A stretch of 64,000 bases of DNA, taken from assembly GCF_024054195.1 (NCBI RefSeq), contig NZ_JAMXLB010000001.1, positions 838,120-902,119 on the forward strand, given 5' to 3'. Both the position numbers and the translations under genes were made by a program. Positions 26,838 to 35,927 of this stretch are shown in pieces. The DNA is from Flavobacterium sp. NRK F7. GTDB taxonomy: Bacteria; Bacteroidota; Bacteroidia; Flavobacteriales; Flavobacteriaceae. The notes under the pieces were generated by a model. It had not been told where the DNA came from. It did no database searches and worked only from the letters and a program-made list of their open reading frames with translations. The first letter of the stretch is position 1, and the number at the start of each line of letters is the position of its first letter.

Positions 26838-27248
26838 ATGATTGAATTTTACAAAAAAGTAGTTTTTGAAAACTATGCAAATTTTAGTGGTAGAGCAAGA
26901 AGGTCAGAGTACTGGTATTTTACATTGGCCAATGTATTAATTTATTTTTCCATTGCATTTATTTCAGGTTTATTTTCAGCTATTAATTTACCAGAAGTAG
27001 CATATTTATTTTTTGGAATGTTTATTTTGTATGTCGTAGGAATTATAATTCCATCACTTGCAGTAATTGTTAGAAGATTACATGATACAGGTAAAAGTGG
27101 CTGGTTTTATTTCATTTCATTAATACCTTTTATTGGATCGATTTGGTTATTAATTCTCTTTTGTACAGAAGGAGATAAAGGACATAATGAATATGGAGCA
27201 GATCCAAAAGGAAATACTGCAGAGATCAACGAAATAGGTTTAGAATAA
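26838..27248 (+). CDS. DUF805 family membrane protein
   Basis: A 136-residue inner-membrane protein with about four helices. The DUF805 N-terminal pattern NYANFSGRARRSEYWYFTLAN is clear, as is VRRLHDTGKSGWFYFISLIPFIG before the last helix, with the tail CTEGDKGHNEYGADPKG. The cellular role is unknown. A symmetric terminator separates it from the convergent acyltransferase gene. Confidence 0.92.
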   Translation: MIEFYKKVVFENYANFSGRARRSEYWYFTLANVLIYFSIAFISGLFSAINLPEVAYLFFGMFILYVVGIIIPSLAVIVRRLHDTGKSGWFYFISLIPFIGSIWLLILFCTEGDKGHNEYGADPKGNTAEINEIGLE

Positions 27249-27262
27249 TATAATCAAGAAAT

Positions 27263-27291
27263 AAAAAAGAGTTCCATTGGAACTCTTTTTT
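27263..27291. terminator. Bidirectional terminator between DUF805 and acyltransferase genes
   Basis: AAAAAAGAGTTCC-at-TGGAACTCTTTTTT-type symmetric stem with A-run and T-run flanks, placed between convergent genes. Confidence 0.85.
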
Positions 27292-29092
27292 ATTTCTTCT
27301 TTTCTTCTTTTCGTTCAAGCTCTGCTTGAAATTCTTCCATAACGGGCTTAACCGTACTTTCGGGTAGATCGGCAATTTTAATATACATCAAACCGTCTAC
27401 TGCATTATTAAATAGAGGATCTACATTAAAAGCCACTACTCGTGCATTTTGCTTAATATATTTTTTGATTAAAACAGGTAAGCGTAAGTTGCCTGGTTCT
27501 ACTTCATCGATAATTTTGTCAAACTTATTTAAATCGGCTTCCGTTTCGTTAAAAACAAAATCTTTATCCGCATCTTTTAATTTTACTTTATAATCTTTTT
27601 TAGGATGAATATATTGTGCTATGTAGGGGTCATAATAATGCGATTTCATAAACTCAATCATCAATGATTTTGAAAACTCAGAGAATTGATTACTAATACT
27701 CACACCGCCAATTAAAAATTTATGCTCAGGATGACGTAGCGTAGTGTGCACAATTCCTTTCCATAACAAAAATAATGGCATTGGTTTTTGTTGGTATTCA
27801 CTAATAATAAAAGCACGACCCATTTCTATTGACTTACTCATCATATCGTATAGTTCAGGTTCAAATCGGAACAAATCATGTAAATAGAAACCATCAATAC
27901 CATATTTACTGTAGATTTGAGAACCCAATCCCATTCGATAAGCACCAGCAATCACTTGCGCTTCATCATCCCATAAAAACATATGATGATAATATTGGTC
28001 GTATTTATCCAAATCTATAGATTCATTAGTTCCTTCACCCACTTCTCTAAAAGTAATCTCTCTTAAACGACCTATTTCATGTAATATATTAGGGATTTTA
28101 TCCGCAGTAATTAGAAAAACTTCGTAATTTTTACTTTGTAACAAACGGCAATCTTGCTCTCGTAAAGCGGCAATCTCTTCTAAAATTTGTTCATGATTAG
28201 CTGGTTTAACTATTTGTTTCGGACTGCTTTTGGGAAGTTTAAGTAAATCTGTATTTATAAGTTTACTTTCCTTTTCAAAAGCATTGGAAAGCATATATGT
28301 TTTTTTACGTAAAAACTCGCCATATTCTTCAATAGAAGTAAATTCATTTTGCTCAGCAACAGATATGGGTTTTCCTATACGAACTTTAATTACCCTTTTC
28401 TTTTGAGTCAATAATTCACTTGGTAATTTAGCGGTTCTAAGGGTGTCGTTGAGTTTGGATAAAAAATAAAAAAGCGTACTGTTTTTAGCATGAAAATAAA
28501 TAGGTACTACAGGTACATTTGCTTTTTTTATGATTTTGATAGCTCCTTCTTCCCATGGTTTGTCTACCACAATTTTTCCATCTTTATAAGTAGAAACTTC
28601 CCCAGCTGGAAACATGCCTAAAGGTTTTCCATCCGATAAATGGCGTAACGTTTCTTTGATTCCAATTACACTTGATTTGGCATCCTTATGGTTTTCAAAA
28701 GGATTTACAGGCATAATATAAGGTTTCATGGGCTCAATTCTGTGCAATAAAAAATTGGCTATGATTTTAAAATTAGGCTCTTTTTCAAGCATTAATTTTA
28801 AAAGTAATATACCATCAATTCCTCCTAAAGGGTGATTGGAAATGGTTATATAAGCACCATCTTTGGGAAGACGTTTGAAATCTTCTTCTGGAATTTCAAA
28901 TTTGATTTGGAATTCGTCTAAAATAGCATTTAAAAACTCTACTTCACTAAGATGCTTGTTTCTATCATACACTTTATTCAGAGTAGATATTTTTAGAACT
29001 TTCATCAGTAACCATCCTGAAAAAGTTCCTAAAAAACCATATTTATCAGCATGTATAGCTTTGGCTACTTCTTTGGCTGTGACTAATCCCAT
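27290..29092 (-). CDS. OlsF-like bifunctional acyltransferase (PlsC domain plus GNAT/OlsB-like domain)
   Basis: A 600-residue protein. The N-terminal part (about 60-270) is a PlsC-type O-acyltransferase with ITISNHPLGGIDGILLLK, where His and Asp are six residues apart as in this subfamily, and MFPAGEVSTY. The C-terminal part (about 310-530) resembles OlsB/hemolysin N-acyltransferases: LREITFREVGEGTNES, QVIAGAYRMGLG, GRAFIISEYQ and a SISNQF segment. This domain order is that of OlsF, which makes ornithine or glycine aminolipids by N- then O-acylation in Flavobacterium and Serratia. The lipid head group here cannot be read from sequence. A TATCTTTG box lies about 24 nt upstream. Confidence 0.78.
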   Translation of the reverse strand: MGLVTAKEVAKAIHADKYGFLGTFSGWLLMKVLKISTLNKVYDRNKHLSEVEFLNAILDEFQIKFEIPEEDFKRLPKDGAYITISNHPLGGIDGILLLKLMLEKEPNFKIIANFLLHRIEPMKPYIMPVNPFENHKDAKSSVIGIKETLRHLSDGKPLGMFPAGEVSTYKDGKIVVDKPWEEGAIKIIKKANVPVVPIYFHAKNSTLFYFLSKLNDTLRTAKLPSELLTQKKRVIKVRIGKPISVAEQNEFTSIEEYGEFLRKKTYMLSNAFEKESKLINTDLLKLPKSSPKQIVKPANHEQILEEIAALREQDCRLLQSKNYEVFLITADKIPNILHEIGRLREITFREVGEGTNESIDLDKYDQYYHHMFLWDDEAQVIAGAYRMGLGSQIYSKYGIDGFYLHDLFRFEPELYDMMSKSIEMGRAFIISEYQQKPMPLFLLWKGIVHTTLRHPEHKFLIGGVSISNQFSEFSKSLMIEFMKSHYYDPYIAQYIHPKKDYKVKLKDADKDFVFNETEADLNKFDKIIDEVEPGNLRLPVLIKKYIKQNARVVAFNVDPLFNNAVDGLMYIKIADLPESTVKPVMEEFQAELERKEEKKK

Positions 29093-29115
29093 TTAAATTT
29101 TTTTTGAGCGAAAAA

Positions 29116-29123
29116 CAAAGATA
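29116..29123 (-). promoter_or_regulatory. -7 promoter element (TATCTTTG) of the OlsF-like gene
   Basis: On the minus strand an exact TAnnTTTG box lies 23 nt before the ATG at 29092. Confidence 0.6.
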
Positions 29124-29272
29124 ATAAATCTACTTTAATATCGGTGGCAAATATAATAGCATTCGTTCAAACTATTCAAAAAATTGCACTTTTATTAATG
29201 TTAATGTATCTTAATTTTTTTGTAAAATTACCACTCTTTTTAGTACTTTTGATGCACATCCAAAAAGAAATC

Positions 29273-30034
29273 ATGAAGATAATCTCCTACAATGTAAACG
29301 GAATACGTGCAGCCATAACAAAAGGCTTTATAGAATGGTTGCAACAGGCCAATCCTGATGTTATTTGTTTACAAGAAATCAAAGCAACAGAAGATCAAAT
29401 TCCTACACTCGATATTGAAGATGCAGGTTATCCCTATCAATACTATTATTCTGCACAAAAGAAGGGTTATAGTGGGGTTGCTATTCTATCTAAAATTGAA
29501 CCTAAAAATGTAGTTTTTGGAACAGGAATTGACCATATGGATTTTGAAGGAAGAAACCTAAGAGTCGATTTTGAAGATTTGTCAGTAATGAGTTTGTATT
29601 TGCCTTCTGGAACCAATATTGATCGTTTGGATCATAAATTTAAATATATGGATGATTTCCAAAATTACATTATACAATTAAGGAAAGAGGTGCCTAATTT
29701 AGTAATTTGTGGCGATTATAATATTTGTCATCAAGCTATCGATATTCATGATCCGATTCGAAATGCTAAAGTTTCTGGATTTTTACCAGAAGAAAGAGCT
29801 TGGATAGACGCTTTTATGAAGAATGGTTTTATAGATACTTTTAGACATTTTAATAAAGATCCGCATCATTATAGCTGGTGGAGTTACAGAGCCAATGCTA
29901 GAAACAATAACAAAGGCTGGAGAATCGATTACTGTTTGGCAGCTGCTCCTTTGGAAAACAGATTGCAAAGAGCGTTAATTTTACCAGAAGCCAAACATTC
30001 CGATCATTGTCCCATATTAGTTGAAATTAAATAA
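29273..30034 (+). CDS. xth: Exodeoxyribonuclease III
   Basis: A 253-residue AP endonuclease / 3'-5' exonuclease of base excision repair. The ATG at 29273 (MKIISYNVNGIRAAITKGF) is the family start. The longer frame adds a 43-residue hydrophobic extension that looks non-genuine. Catalytic motifs are ICLQEIKATEDQ (metal-binding Glu), CGDYNICHQAIDIHDP (Asp and Asn) and SDHCPILVEI (Asp-His at the C-terminus). Its stop codon lies 9 nt before copy B of the dispersed repeat. Confidence 0.95.
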   Translation: MKIISYNVNGIRAAITKGFIEWLQQANPDVICLQEIKATEDQIPTLDIEDAGYPYQYYYSAQKKGYSGVAILSKIEPKNVVFGTGIDHMDFEGRNLRVDFEDLSVMSLYLPSGTNIDRLDHKFKYMDDFQNYIIQLRKEVPNLVICGDYNICHQAIDIHDPIRNAKVSGFLPEERAWIDAFMKNGFIDTFRHFNKDPHHYSWWSYRANARNNNKGWRIDYCLAAAPLENRLQRALILPEAKHSDHCPILVEIK

Positions 30035-30043
30035 TCATTTTTT

Positions 30044-30142
30044 GGAGCTTATTCCTGCTGTACACTGTATCTTTTTAATTTTTGGCATCGGAATTGTCTT
30101 TAGTCTAAAAATTAAAAAGGATGCCGTTCCCATCAGGGCTAA
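30044..30142 (+). repeat. Dispersed structured repeat, copy B
   Basis: The left block is GGAGCTTATTCCTGCTGTAC and the right block AAAAGGATGCCGTTCCCATC then AGGGCTA. The central stem is a perfect 13-bp inverted repeat, CTTTTTAATTTTT with AAAAATTAAAAAG, around a 23-nt loop. AGC/GCT and CCTG/CAGG can pair at the base. It lies between xth and the OmpA gene in their orientation. It is open in the OmpA frame, but the lipoprotein signal starts after it. Confidence 0.75.
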
Positions 30143-30182
30143 AATAGAATTGAACAATAAAAAACCTAATAATAAAGTAATC

Positions 30183-31148
30183 ATGATTAAAAAAATTGCC
30201 CTTGCACTAGTTGTTGTTTCGTTAACAACGTCTTGTGTTTCTAAAAAAATCTATCAAGATTTAGAAAGTAAGTATGCCGACCTTAAAAAGGAAAGAAATG
30301 CGTTAGCAGATGAAAAAGCAACTTTGGCTACCGAAAAAAATAAGTTAGAATTAGATAAAAACGCGTTACAAGCAGAATTAGATAAAGTAAAAGCGGAAAG
30401 AGATAAATTAGCTACAGATTATGCAGCAACTAAGAAAAATTTAGACAACTTAAAAGCGTCTTATGATGCTTTAGAGAAAAACAGTAGTGATGCTTTGGAG
30501 AACAACATGAAGAAAAACCGTGAATTGTTAGCAGAATTAGAAGCAAAACAAAAAACCTTAAATGCAGAACAAGATCGTTTAAACAAATTAAAAGCTGATT
30601 TAGAAGCTTCTTCCACTCGTTTAGCAGAATTGGAAAAAATGATGGCAGATAAAGATGCTGCAATGAAAAAATTAAAAGAAACCTTATCGAAAGCATTAAA
30701 TGCATTTGAAGGAAAAGGGTTAACTGTAGAACATAGAAACGGAAAAGTATACGTTTCCATGGAAAATAAATTATTATTTGAATCGGGTAGTTGGACAGTT
30801 GGAACAGAAGGGAAAAAAGCTGTGAAAGCCGTAGGAGAAGTATTGGGGCAAAACCCAGAAATTTCAGTTTTAATTGAAGGACATACCGATAATGATAAAA
30901 TTACAGGAAGTATTGGTGGAGGAATTGATAGTAACTGGGATTTATCTACCAAAAGAGCAACAGCTATTGTAAATATATTAGCAGAAAACAAAGCCATTGA
31001 TAAAAAGAACTTAACGGCTGCTGGTCGTGGAGAATATGCGCCTTTAGCAAGTAATGAAACGGCAGAAGGAAAAGCGAAAAACAGAAGAATTGAGATTATC
31101 TTAACTCCAAAATTAGATGAAATTTCAAAATTAATGAACGAATTATAA
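30183..31148 (+). CDS. OmpA-family lipoprotein with coiled coil
   Basis: A 321-residue envelope protein. The ATG at 30183 gives a lipoprotein signal (MIKKIALALVVVSLTTSC). The longer open frame runs back through the dispersed repeat and is not convincing. Residues about 25-175 are a long Lys/Glu/Leu-rich coiled coil (YADLKKERNALADEKATL and similar). The C-terminal OmpA domain (about 195-315) has LLFESGSWTVGTEGKKAV, ISVLIEGHTDNDKI and the peptidoglycan-contacting LSTKRATAIVNIL, with GRGEYAPLASN and KNRRIEIILTP. It probably tethers the outer membrane to peptidoglycan. A terminator follows. Confidence 0.92.
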   Translation: MIKKIALALVVVSLTTSCVSKKIYQDLESKYADLKKERNALADEKATLATEKNKLELDKNALQAELDKVKAERDKLATDYAATKKNLDNLKASYDALEKNSSDALENNMKKNRELLAELEAKQKTLNAEQDRLNKLKADLEASSTRLAELEKMMADKDAAMKKLKETLSKALNAFEGKGLTVEHRNGKVYVSMENKLLFESGSWTVGTEGKKAVKAVGEVLGQNPEISVLIEGHTDNDKITGSIGGGIDSNWDLSTKRATAIVNILAENKAIDKKNLTAAGRGEYAPLASNETAEGKAKNRRIEIILTPKLDEISKLMNEL

Positions 31149-31172
31149 GATGTATTTGTAATACAAATTTTT

Positions 31173-31211
31173 AAAAAAACCTGCCATGTACTTTTACAAG
31201 CAGGTTTTTTC
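31173..31211 (+). terminator. Terminator after the OmpA-family gene
   Basis: AAAAACCTG...CAGGTTTTTT with an inner CTTG/CAAG-like loop region, followed by a T-rich tail (TTTTTTCTTTT). Confidence 0.75.
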
Positions 31212-31277
31212 TTTTAGAGAATCTCCGTAACTTTACCATTCCTAAAAATTGGAAAACTCAAACTATTCAACTTAGAA

Positions 31278-32318
31278 ATGAAATACACAACTTTACCTAA
31301 AACCAATGTAAAAATTAGTACTGTTTGTTTAGGTACTATGACTTTTGGAAATCAAAATACAGAGCAAGAAGCGCATTCACAATTGGATTATGCCATTGAA
31401 AGAGGAATTAATTTTATCGATACTGCTGAGATGTATCCTATAGGAGGAAACGAACACATCTTTGGAAGTACAGAAAGGCATATCGGATCCTGGTTGCATA
31501 AAATTGGAACAACAGGAAGAGAAAAATTAGTTGTCGCTACTAAAATTGCAGGACCTAATAGAGGAATGGAATACATTAGAAAGCCTCTTGATTTTTCAAA
31601 GAAAAGCATCACTGAAGCTGTAGAATTAAGTTTGAAAAATTTACAAACGGATTATATCGATTTATACCAAATGCATTGGCCTGAACGGGTGATGAATATG
31701 TTTCAGAAAAGAGGGTTACAAGAAATTGATACTTCTTGGCAGTATTCTTTCCTTGAAATTCTTCATGTATTTGATGGCTTAATTAAAGAAGGGAAAATAA
31801 AACACATAGGGGTTTCCAATGAAAATCCTTATGGTGTGATGCGTTACTTAATGGAAAGCGAAAAGCACAATTTGCCAAGAATTGTGAGTATTCAAAATCC
31901 CTATTCGTTATTAAATAGGTTGTATGAAGTAGGTTTGAGTGAAATTACAATGCGGGAAGATGTAGGCTTGTTGGCTTATTCTCCTTTAGGATTTGGATTT
32001 TTAACGGGTAAATATTTAGACGGAATACAGCCTGAATATCGTATGGCCATGTTTCCTAATTTTAAAAGGTATACCAATGAAAATTGTTATAAAGCCACAC
32101 AATTGTACAAAAAGTTAGCGGAAGCTAATAATTTAACTTTAACACAAATGGCTATGGCTTTTGTCAACCAACAAGATTTTGTGACTTCCACTATAATTGG
32201 AGCAACAACTTTAGCACAATTAAAAGAAGATATTGATGCTTTTGATACGGTTTTAACACCCGATATACTTTCTAAAATAGAAGATATTCAGGAGTTAATT
32301 CCTAATCCAGCACCATAA
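31278..32318 (+). CDS. Aldo/keto reductase (Tas-like)
   Basis: A 346-residue NADPH-dependent oxidoreductase with a TIM-barrel fold. It begins MKYTTLPKTNVKISTVCLGTMTFGNQN. The catalytic Asp and Tyr are in NFIDTAEMYPIGG and the catalytic Lys in LVVATKIAGP. The His region is YIDLYQMHWPER. The NADP-binding end shows STIIGATTLAQLKEDIDAF. The overall pattern and length are closest to Tas-type enzymes. The substrate is unknown. It stands alone between two terminators. Confidence 0.92.
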   Translation: MKYTTLPKTNVKISTVCLGTMTFGNQNTEQEAHSQLDYAIERGINFIDTAEMYPIGGNEHIFGSTERHIGSWLHKIGTTGREKLVVATKIAGPNRGMEYIRKPLDFSKKSITEAVELSLKNLQTDYIDLYQMHWPERVMNMFQKRGLQEIDTSWQYSFLEILHVFDGLIKEGKIKHIGVSNENPYGVMRYLMESEKHNLPRIVSIQNPYSLLNRLYEVGLSEITMREDVGLLAYSPLGFGFLTGKYLDGIQPEYRMAMFPNFKRYTNENCYKATQLYKKLAEANNLTLTQMAMAFVNQQDFVTSTIIGATTLAQLKEDIDAFDTVLTPDILSKIEDIQELIPNPAP

Positions 32319-32348
32319 TTTAGTAGTACATAATAATAAAAGTAAAAT

Positions 32349-32388
32349 AAAAAAAGACTCTTGTTAATCGGACAAGAGTCTTTTTTAT
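32349..32388 (+). terminator. Terminator after the aldo/keto reductase gene
   Basis: AAAAAGACTCTTGT and ACAAGAGTCTTTTTT pair around a 7-nt loop and are followed by TATTTT. Confidence 0.9.
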
Positions 32389-32588
32389 TTTACTGTAAAT
32401 CAATTATTTGTGAATTTTAATAGTAAATCTATTAATAATGTTAAATGTGAAATTAATGTTAAAAAAAAGAGAACACAAATACTTATCGTACTGGAATTTA
32501 AATTATCTTAGATTTATAAAACTGTAGTTAACTATTTTGTAATTAGGGTTTTATAATCTAATTCAACAAACAAACAAAAACGACAAGT

Positions 32589-35500
32589 ATGAAAAAAAGT
32601 AATTCGCTACACTTATATGTAGTGGCAATTGGAATGTGGCTTGGAATTTTCCAAAGCCTGTATGCACAATTCAATGAAGACGCTCCTTGGATGCAAAATT
32701 TGAATCCCGCCTCAAAAAAAGGAGAATTAACTATTAATGAAATGGTTGCTTCATTTAATCAATATTGGTTAACTCATGACAAAGAAAAAAAAGGTTCAGG
32801 ATACAAACCTTTCATGCGATGGGAATATCATTGGAGAAATAATGAACATCCAGATGGAACAATAGTAACTCCTCAAGAAATGAACGACGCATGGCAAATG
32901 AAACGAAGTCAAAAAAGCAAAAATCAAAGTGATTTAATGTGGAGAGCAAGTAATTGGCAACCCGTTGGGCCTTTTAATCATACCATTAATGGATCTTGGT
33001 CAGCTGGACAAGGAAGAGTAAATGTCGTTTATGTGGATCCAAATAATGCCAGTGTAATTTATGTGGGAACGCCAGCAGGAGGAATCTGGAAAACTACAAA
33101 TGGTGGTTCAACATGGAATCCTTTATCAGATGAATTACCGCAAATTGGGGTCTCTGGAATTGTTACAGATAAAACAAATTCAAACGTTATTTATATTGCA
33201 ACTGGTGATAAAGATGCTGGAGATACCTATTCTATTGGAGTTCTAAAGTCGACTAATGGAGGTGCAACTTGGAATACAACTGGTCTTACATTTACAAATA
33301 CTTCTACTAGAGCTGGAGATATTTATATGCACCCAAATAATTCAAATATTTTATGGGTAGCAACTAGTGTAGGTGTTTATAAAACTACAAATGGAGGAAC
33401 ATCTTGGACCAATGTTTTGTCTGGAAATATCAAGGATATTAAATTAAAACCGGGAGATCCAAATACTATCTATGCAGTTACATCTTCTGCATTCTATAAG
33501 TCAACAAATGCAGGTGATAGTTTTTCTCAAATAACTTCAGGCTTACCTACTAGTTCCGGAAGGTTAATTATAGGTGTAACTCCTGCTGACGTAAATTATG
33601 TTTATGTTTTAAGTGCCAATCCTTCTTCAAGCTCTTATACTTTTCAAGGATTATATCGTTCTACAAATAGTGGTGTTTCTTTTAGTAAAACAACAGCTAC
33701 TACTGATATTTTTGAAAGTTCTCAAGCATGGTATGATTTTGCTCTGGAAATATCGCCTACAAATGCGAATTTAATTTTTACGGGAGTATTAAACATTTGG
33801 AAAAGCTCCAATGGAGGAAGTTCTTTTACCAAAGTAAATAATTGGAGCAGTCCTACAGCATCAACATATACTCATGCAGATATTCATTTTTTAAGATATT
33901 ATGGGAATAAATTATACTGTGGAAGTGATGGGGGTATTTATGAATCTTCTGATAATGGAGTCTCTTTTACTAGTAAAACGGCTGGACTACAAATTAGTCA
34001 ATTTTATAAAATTGCGGTTTCAAAACAAACTTCTGCTAATATGGTAGGAGGTTTGCAAGATAATGGTGGTTATGGTTATAGTGGAAGCCAATGGAAGAAT
34101 TACTATGGTGCTGACGGAATGGATACAGGTGTTGATCCAAATAATAGTAACAAATTCTATGGGTTTATTCAAAGTGGAGGTGGACTATATATTTCCACAA
34201 ACGGAGGAAGTAGTTTGAGTACCTCTATAAATAAGCCTAGTGGAGAAACAGGTAATTGGGTAACACCATTAGCAATTAATGCTGCTGGACAAGTTTTTGC
34301 AGGATATAAAAAAGTATATCGTTTAAATGGTAGCTCTTGGGTGGCTGGAACCACAGCTTTTTCAACCCCAATTGAAAATGTAATAATAGATCCATCTAAC
34401 GATAATATTATGTATATTTCTGATGCAAGCAAACTTTACAAAAGTACCGATAAAGGAATTAATTTTACATTAATTTATACGTTTCCAACAACAGTAAAGA
34501 GTATTTGTGTACATACCTCGAATAATGCTATAATCTATGCAGTTACTCAAGGAACCTCTGGTCAGGTTTATCAATCTAATAATGGAGGAACTTCTTTTAC
34601 GAGTATCTCAACAGGGCTTCCTTCCATTGGTAAAAATGTAATCGTGCATCAAGGACAAGATCCTAACAATATGTTATATGTAGGAACCACTTTAGGAGTT
34701 TATCATAAAGATGATACCATGTCGTCTTGGCTACCGTTTGATACCAATCTTCCTAATGTTTCAGTTACCGATTTAGAAATCAATTATGTGGATAATAATC
34801 TTACAGCGGCAACTTATGGTCGAGGAATTTGGAGAACAGCCTTAGGAACTACCTCCGACACAACAGCGCCATCGCCCCCAACCAATTTATCTGCTTCTGG
34901 AACCACACAAACGAGTACCAATTTATCTTGGACTGCTTCCTCTGATAATGTAGCTGTTACTGGTTACGATATTTATCGTGGTTCTACTTTAATTGGTTCT
35001 TCAGCAAATACGAACTATAATGTTTCAGGTTTAACGGCAGCTACAACCTATTCTTTTAGTGTGAGAGCAAAAGATGCCGCGGGAAATATTTCGGGCTCTA
35101 GTAATACTATTTCAATTACTACTTTAAACAATACAGTAACATATTGTAATTCTACAAGTCAAAATGGTACTGAAGAATATATTGGCAGAGTTGTTTTAGG
35201 TTCTATCAATAATACTTCAACAAGTACTGCAGGTTACGAAAATTTTACGGCAATTTCAACAAATTTAACTCGTGGAATTGCTTATACCATTTCCATAACA
35301 CCAGTTTGGCCTGGACCAACCTATTCAGAAGGTTATGCAGTTTGGATTGATTATAATAAAGATGGTGACTTTCTAGACTCAGGTGAATTAGTATGGTCTC
35401 AACCTTCTTCAACTTCTAGTTCAATTTCAGGCACTTTTACCATTCCTACTTCGGCTGTTTTGGGAAGTACCCGAATGAGAGTTTCTTTGAAATATAATGG

Positions 35501-35861
35501 AATTCCATCTTCATGTGAAACGTATTCTTATGGTCAAACAGAAGATTATACAGTAAATATAACTGGTAGTTCTTCTGAACAAGGGCCTACGATGGTAGTA
35601 AATATAGATGAAATGTCAGAAAAGAATTCAATTGTTTTGAAATTATATCCTAATCCTGTGGAAAGCTATTTAAACTTAGAGATTAATGATTATAAATCAA
35701 ATCTTTATTCATATGAAATTATTAACTCTCAAGGTAAGGTAGTAAAAATGGGTCATTTGGATACGACTGGTATCGATGTTAGCAATTTAGGTACTGGCGT
35801 TTACTTCTTGAAATTAATCAAAGCTGAGATTATAATTTTTGAAGAATTTTTGAAGAAATAA
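32589..35861 (+). CDS. T9SS-secreted BNR/sortilin-like repeat protein with FN3 and GEVED domains
   Basis: A 1090-residue exported protein. A signal peptide (ends SLYAQ) is followed by a segment with GYKPFMRWEYHWRN, shared with the protein at 55371. Residues about 120-755 form a beta-propeller of Asp-box repeats (GGIWKTTNGGSTWNPLSD, VLKSTNGGATWNTTG, YKSTNAGDSFSQ and others). A fibronectin type III domain (about 757-848) and a GEVED domain (about 849-995; VWIDYNKDGDFLDSGE, YGQTEDYTVNI) follow. The C-terminus is a type A T9SS sorting domain (LKLYPNPVESYLNLEI, GVYFLKLI). It is likely a surface or secreted protein binding or cleaving polymers; no sialidase active site is clear. The 270-nt upstream gap shows only the reductase terminator. 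Confidence 0.88.
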   Translation: MKKSNSLHLYVVAIGMWLGIFQSLYAQFNEDAPWMQNLNPASKKGELTINEMVASFNQYWLTHDKEKKGSGYKPFMRWEYHWRNNEHPDGTIVTPQEMNDAWQMKRSQKSKNQSDLMWRASNWQPVGPFNHTINGSWSAGQGRVNVVYVDPNNASVIYVGTPAGGIWKTTNGGSTWNPLSDELPQIGVSGIVTDKTNSNVIYIATGDKDAGDTYSIGVLKSTNGGATWNTTGLTFTNTSTRAGDIYMHPNNSNILWVATSVGVYKTTNGGTSWTNVLSGNIKDIKLKPGDPNTIYAVTSSAFYKSTNAGDSFSQITSGLPTSSGRLIIGVTPADVNYVYVLSANPSSSSYTFQGLYRSTNSGVSFSKTTATTDIFESSQAWYDFALEISPTNANLIFTGVLNIWKSSNGGSSFTKVNNWSSPTASTYTHADIHFLRYYGNKLYCGSDGGIYESSDNGVSFTSKTAGLQISQFYKIAVSKQTSANMVGGLQDNGGYGYSGSQWKNYYGADGMDTGVDPNNSNKFYGFIQSGGGLYISTNGGSSLSTSINKPSGETGNWVTPLAINAAGQVFAGYKKVYRLNGSSWVAGTTAFSTPIENVIIDPSNDNIMYISDASKLYKSTDKGINFTLIYTFPTTVKSICVHTSNNAIIYAVTQGTSGQVYQSNNGGTSFTSISTGLPSIGKNVIVHQGQDPNNMLYVGTTLGVYHKDDTMSSWLPFDTNLPNVSVTDLEINYVDNNLTAATYGRGIWRTALGTTSDTTAPSPPTNLSASGTTQTSTNLSWTASSDNVAVTGYDIYRGSTLIGSSANTNYNVSGLTAATTYSFSVRAKDAAGNISGSSNTISITTLNNTVTYCNSTSQNGTEEYIGRVVLGSINNTSTSTAGYENFTAISTNLTRGIAYTISITPVWPGPTYSEGYAVWIDYNKDGDFLDSGELVWSQPSSTSSSISGTFTIPTSAVLGSTRMRVSLKYNGIPSSCETYSYGQTEDYTVNITGSSSEQGPTMVVNIDEMSEKNSIVLKLYPNPVESYLNLEINDYKSNLYSYEIINSQGKVVKMGHLDTTGIDVSNLGTGVYFLKLIKAEIIIFEEFLKK

Positions 35862-35881
35862 AATTTAAAAATAGTTATATA

Positions 35882-35920
35882 ACAAAAGGGCAATTAATTC
35901 AAACTAATTGCCCTTTTTTG
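35882..35920. terminator. Bidirectional terminator between convergent T9SS cargo genes
   Basis: AAAAGGGCAATTA and TAATTGCCCTTTTTT form a 13-bp stem around ATTCAAAC, placed between the genes ending at 35861 (+) and 35928 (-). Confidence 0.88.
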
Positions 35921-35927
35921 AATAAAA

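Noticed and set aside
29144-29272. 43-residue hydrophobic extension of exonuclease III
   Set aside because: The enzyme family starts at MKIISYNVNG and is cytoplasmic; the extension lies in the promoter region of the divergent acyltransferase gene.
30021-30182. N-terminal extension of the OmpA-family protein through the dispersed repeat
   Set aside because: The extension hides a clean lipoprotein signal at 30183 and is made of repeat sequence; it is a chance open frame.
30430-30997. 178-codon antisense frame opposite the OmpA-family coiled coil
   Set aside because: It arises from the Lys/Glu-rich codon bias of the coiled coil read backwards and has no promoter or recognisable domain.
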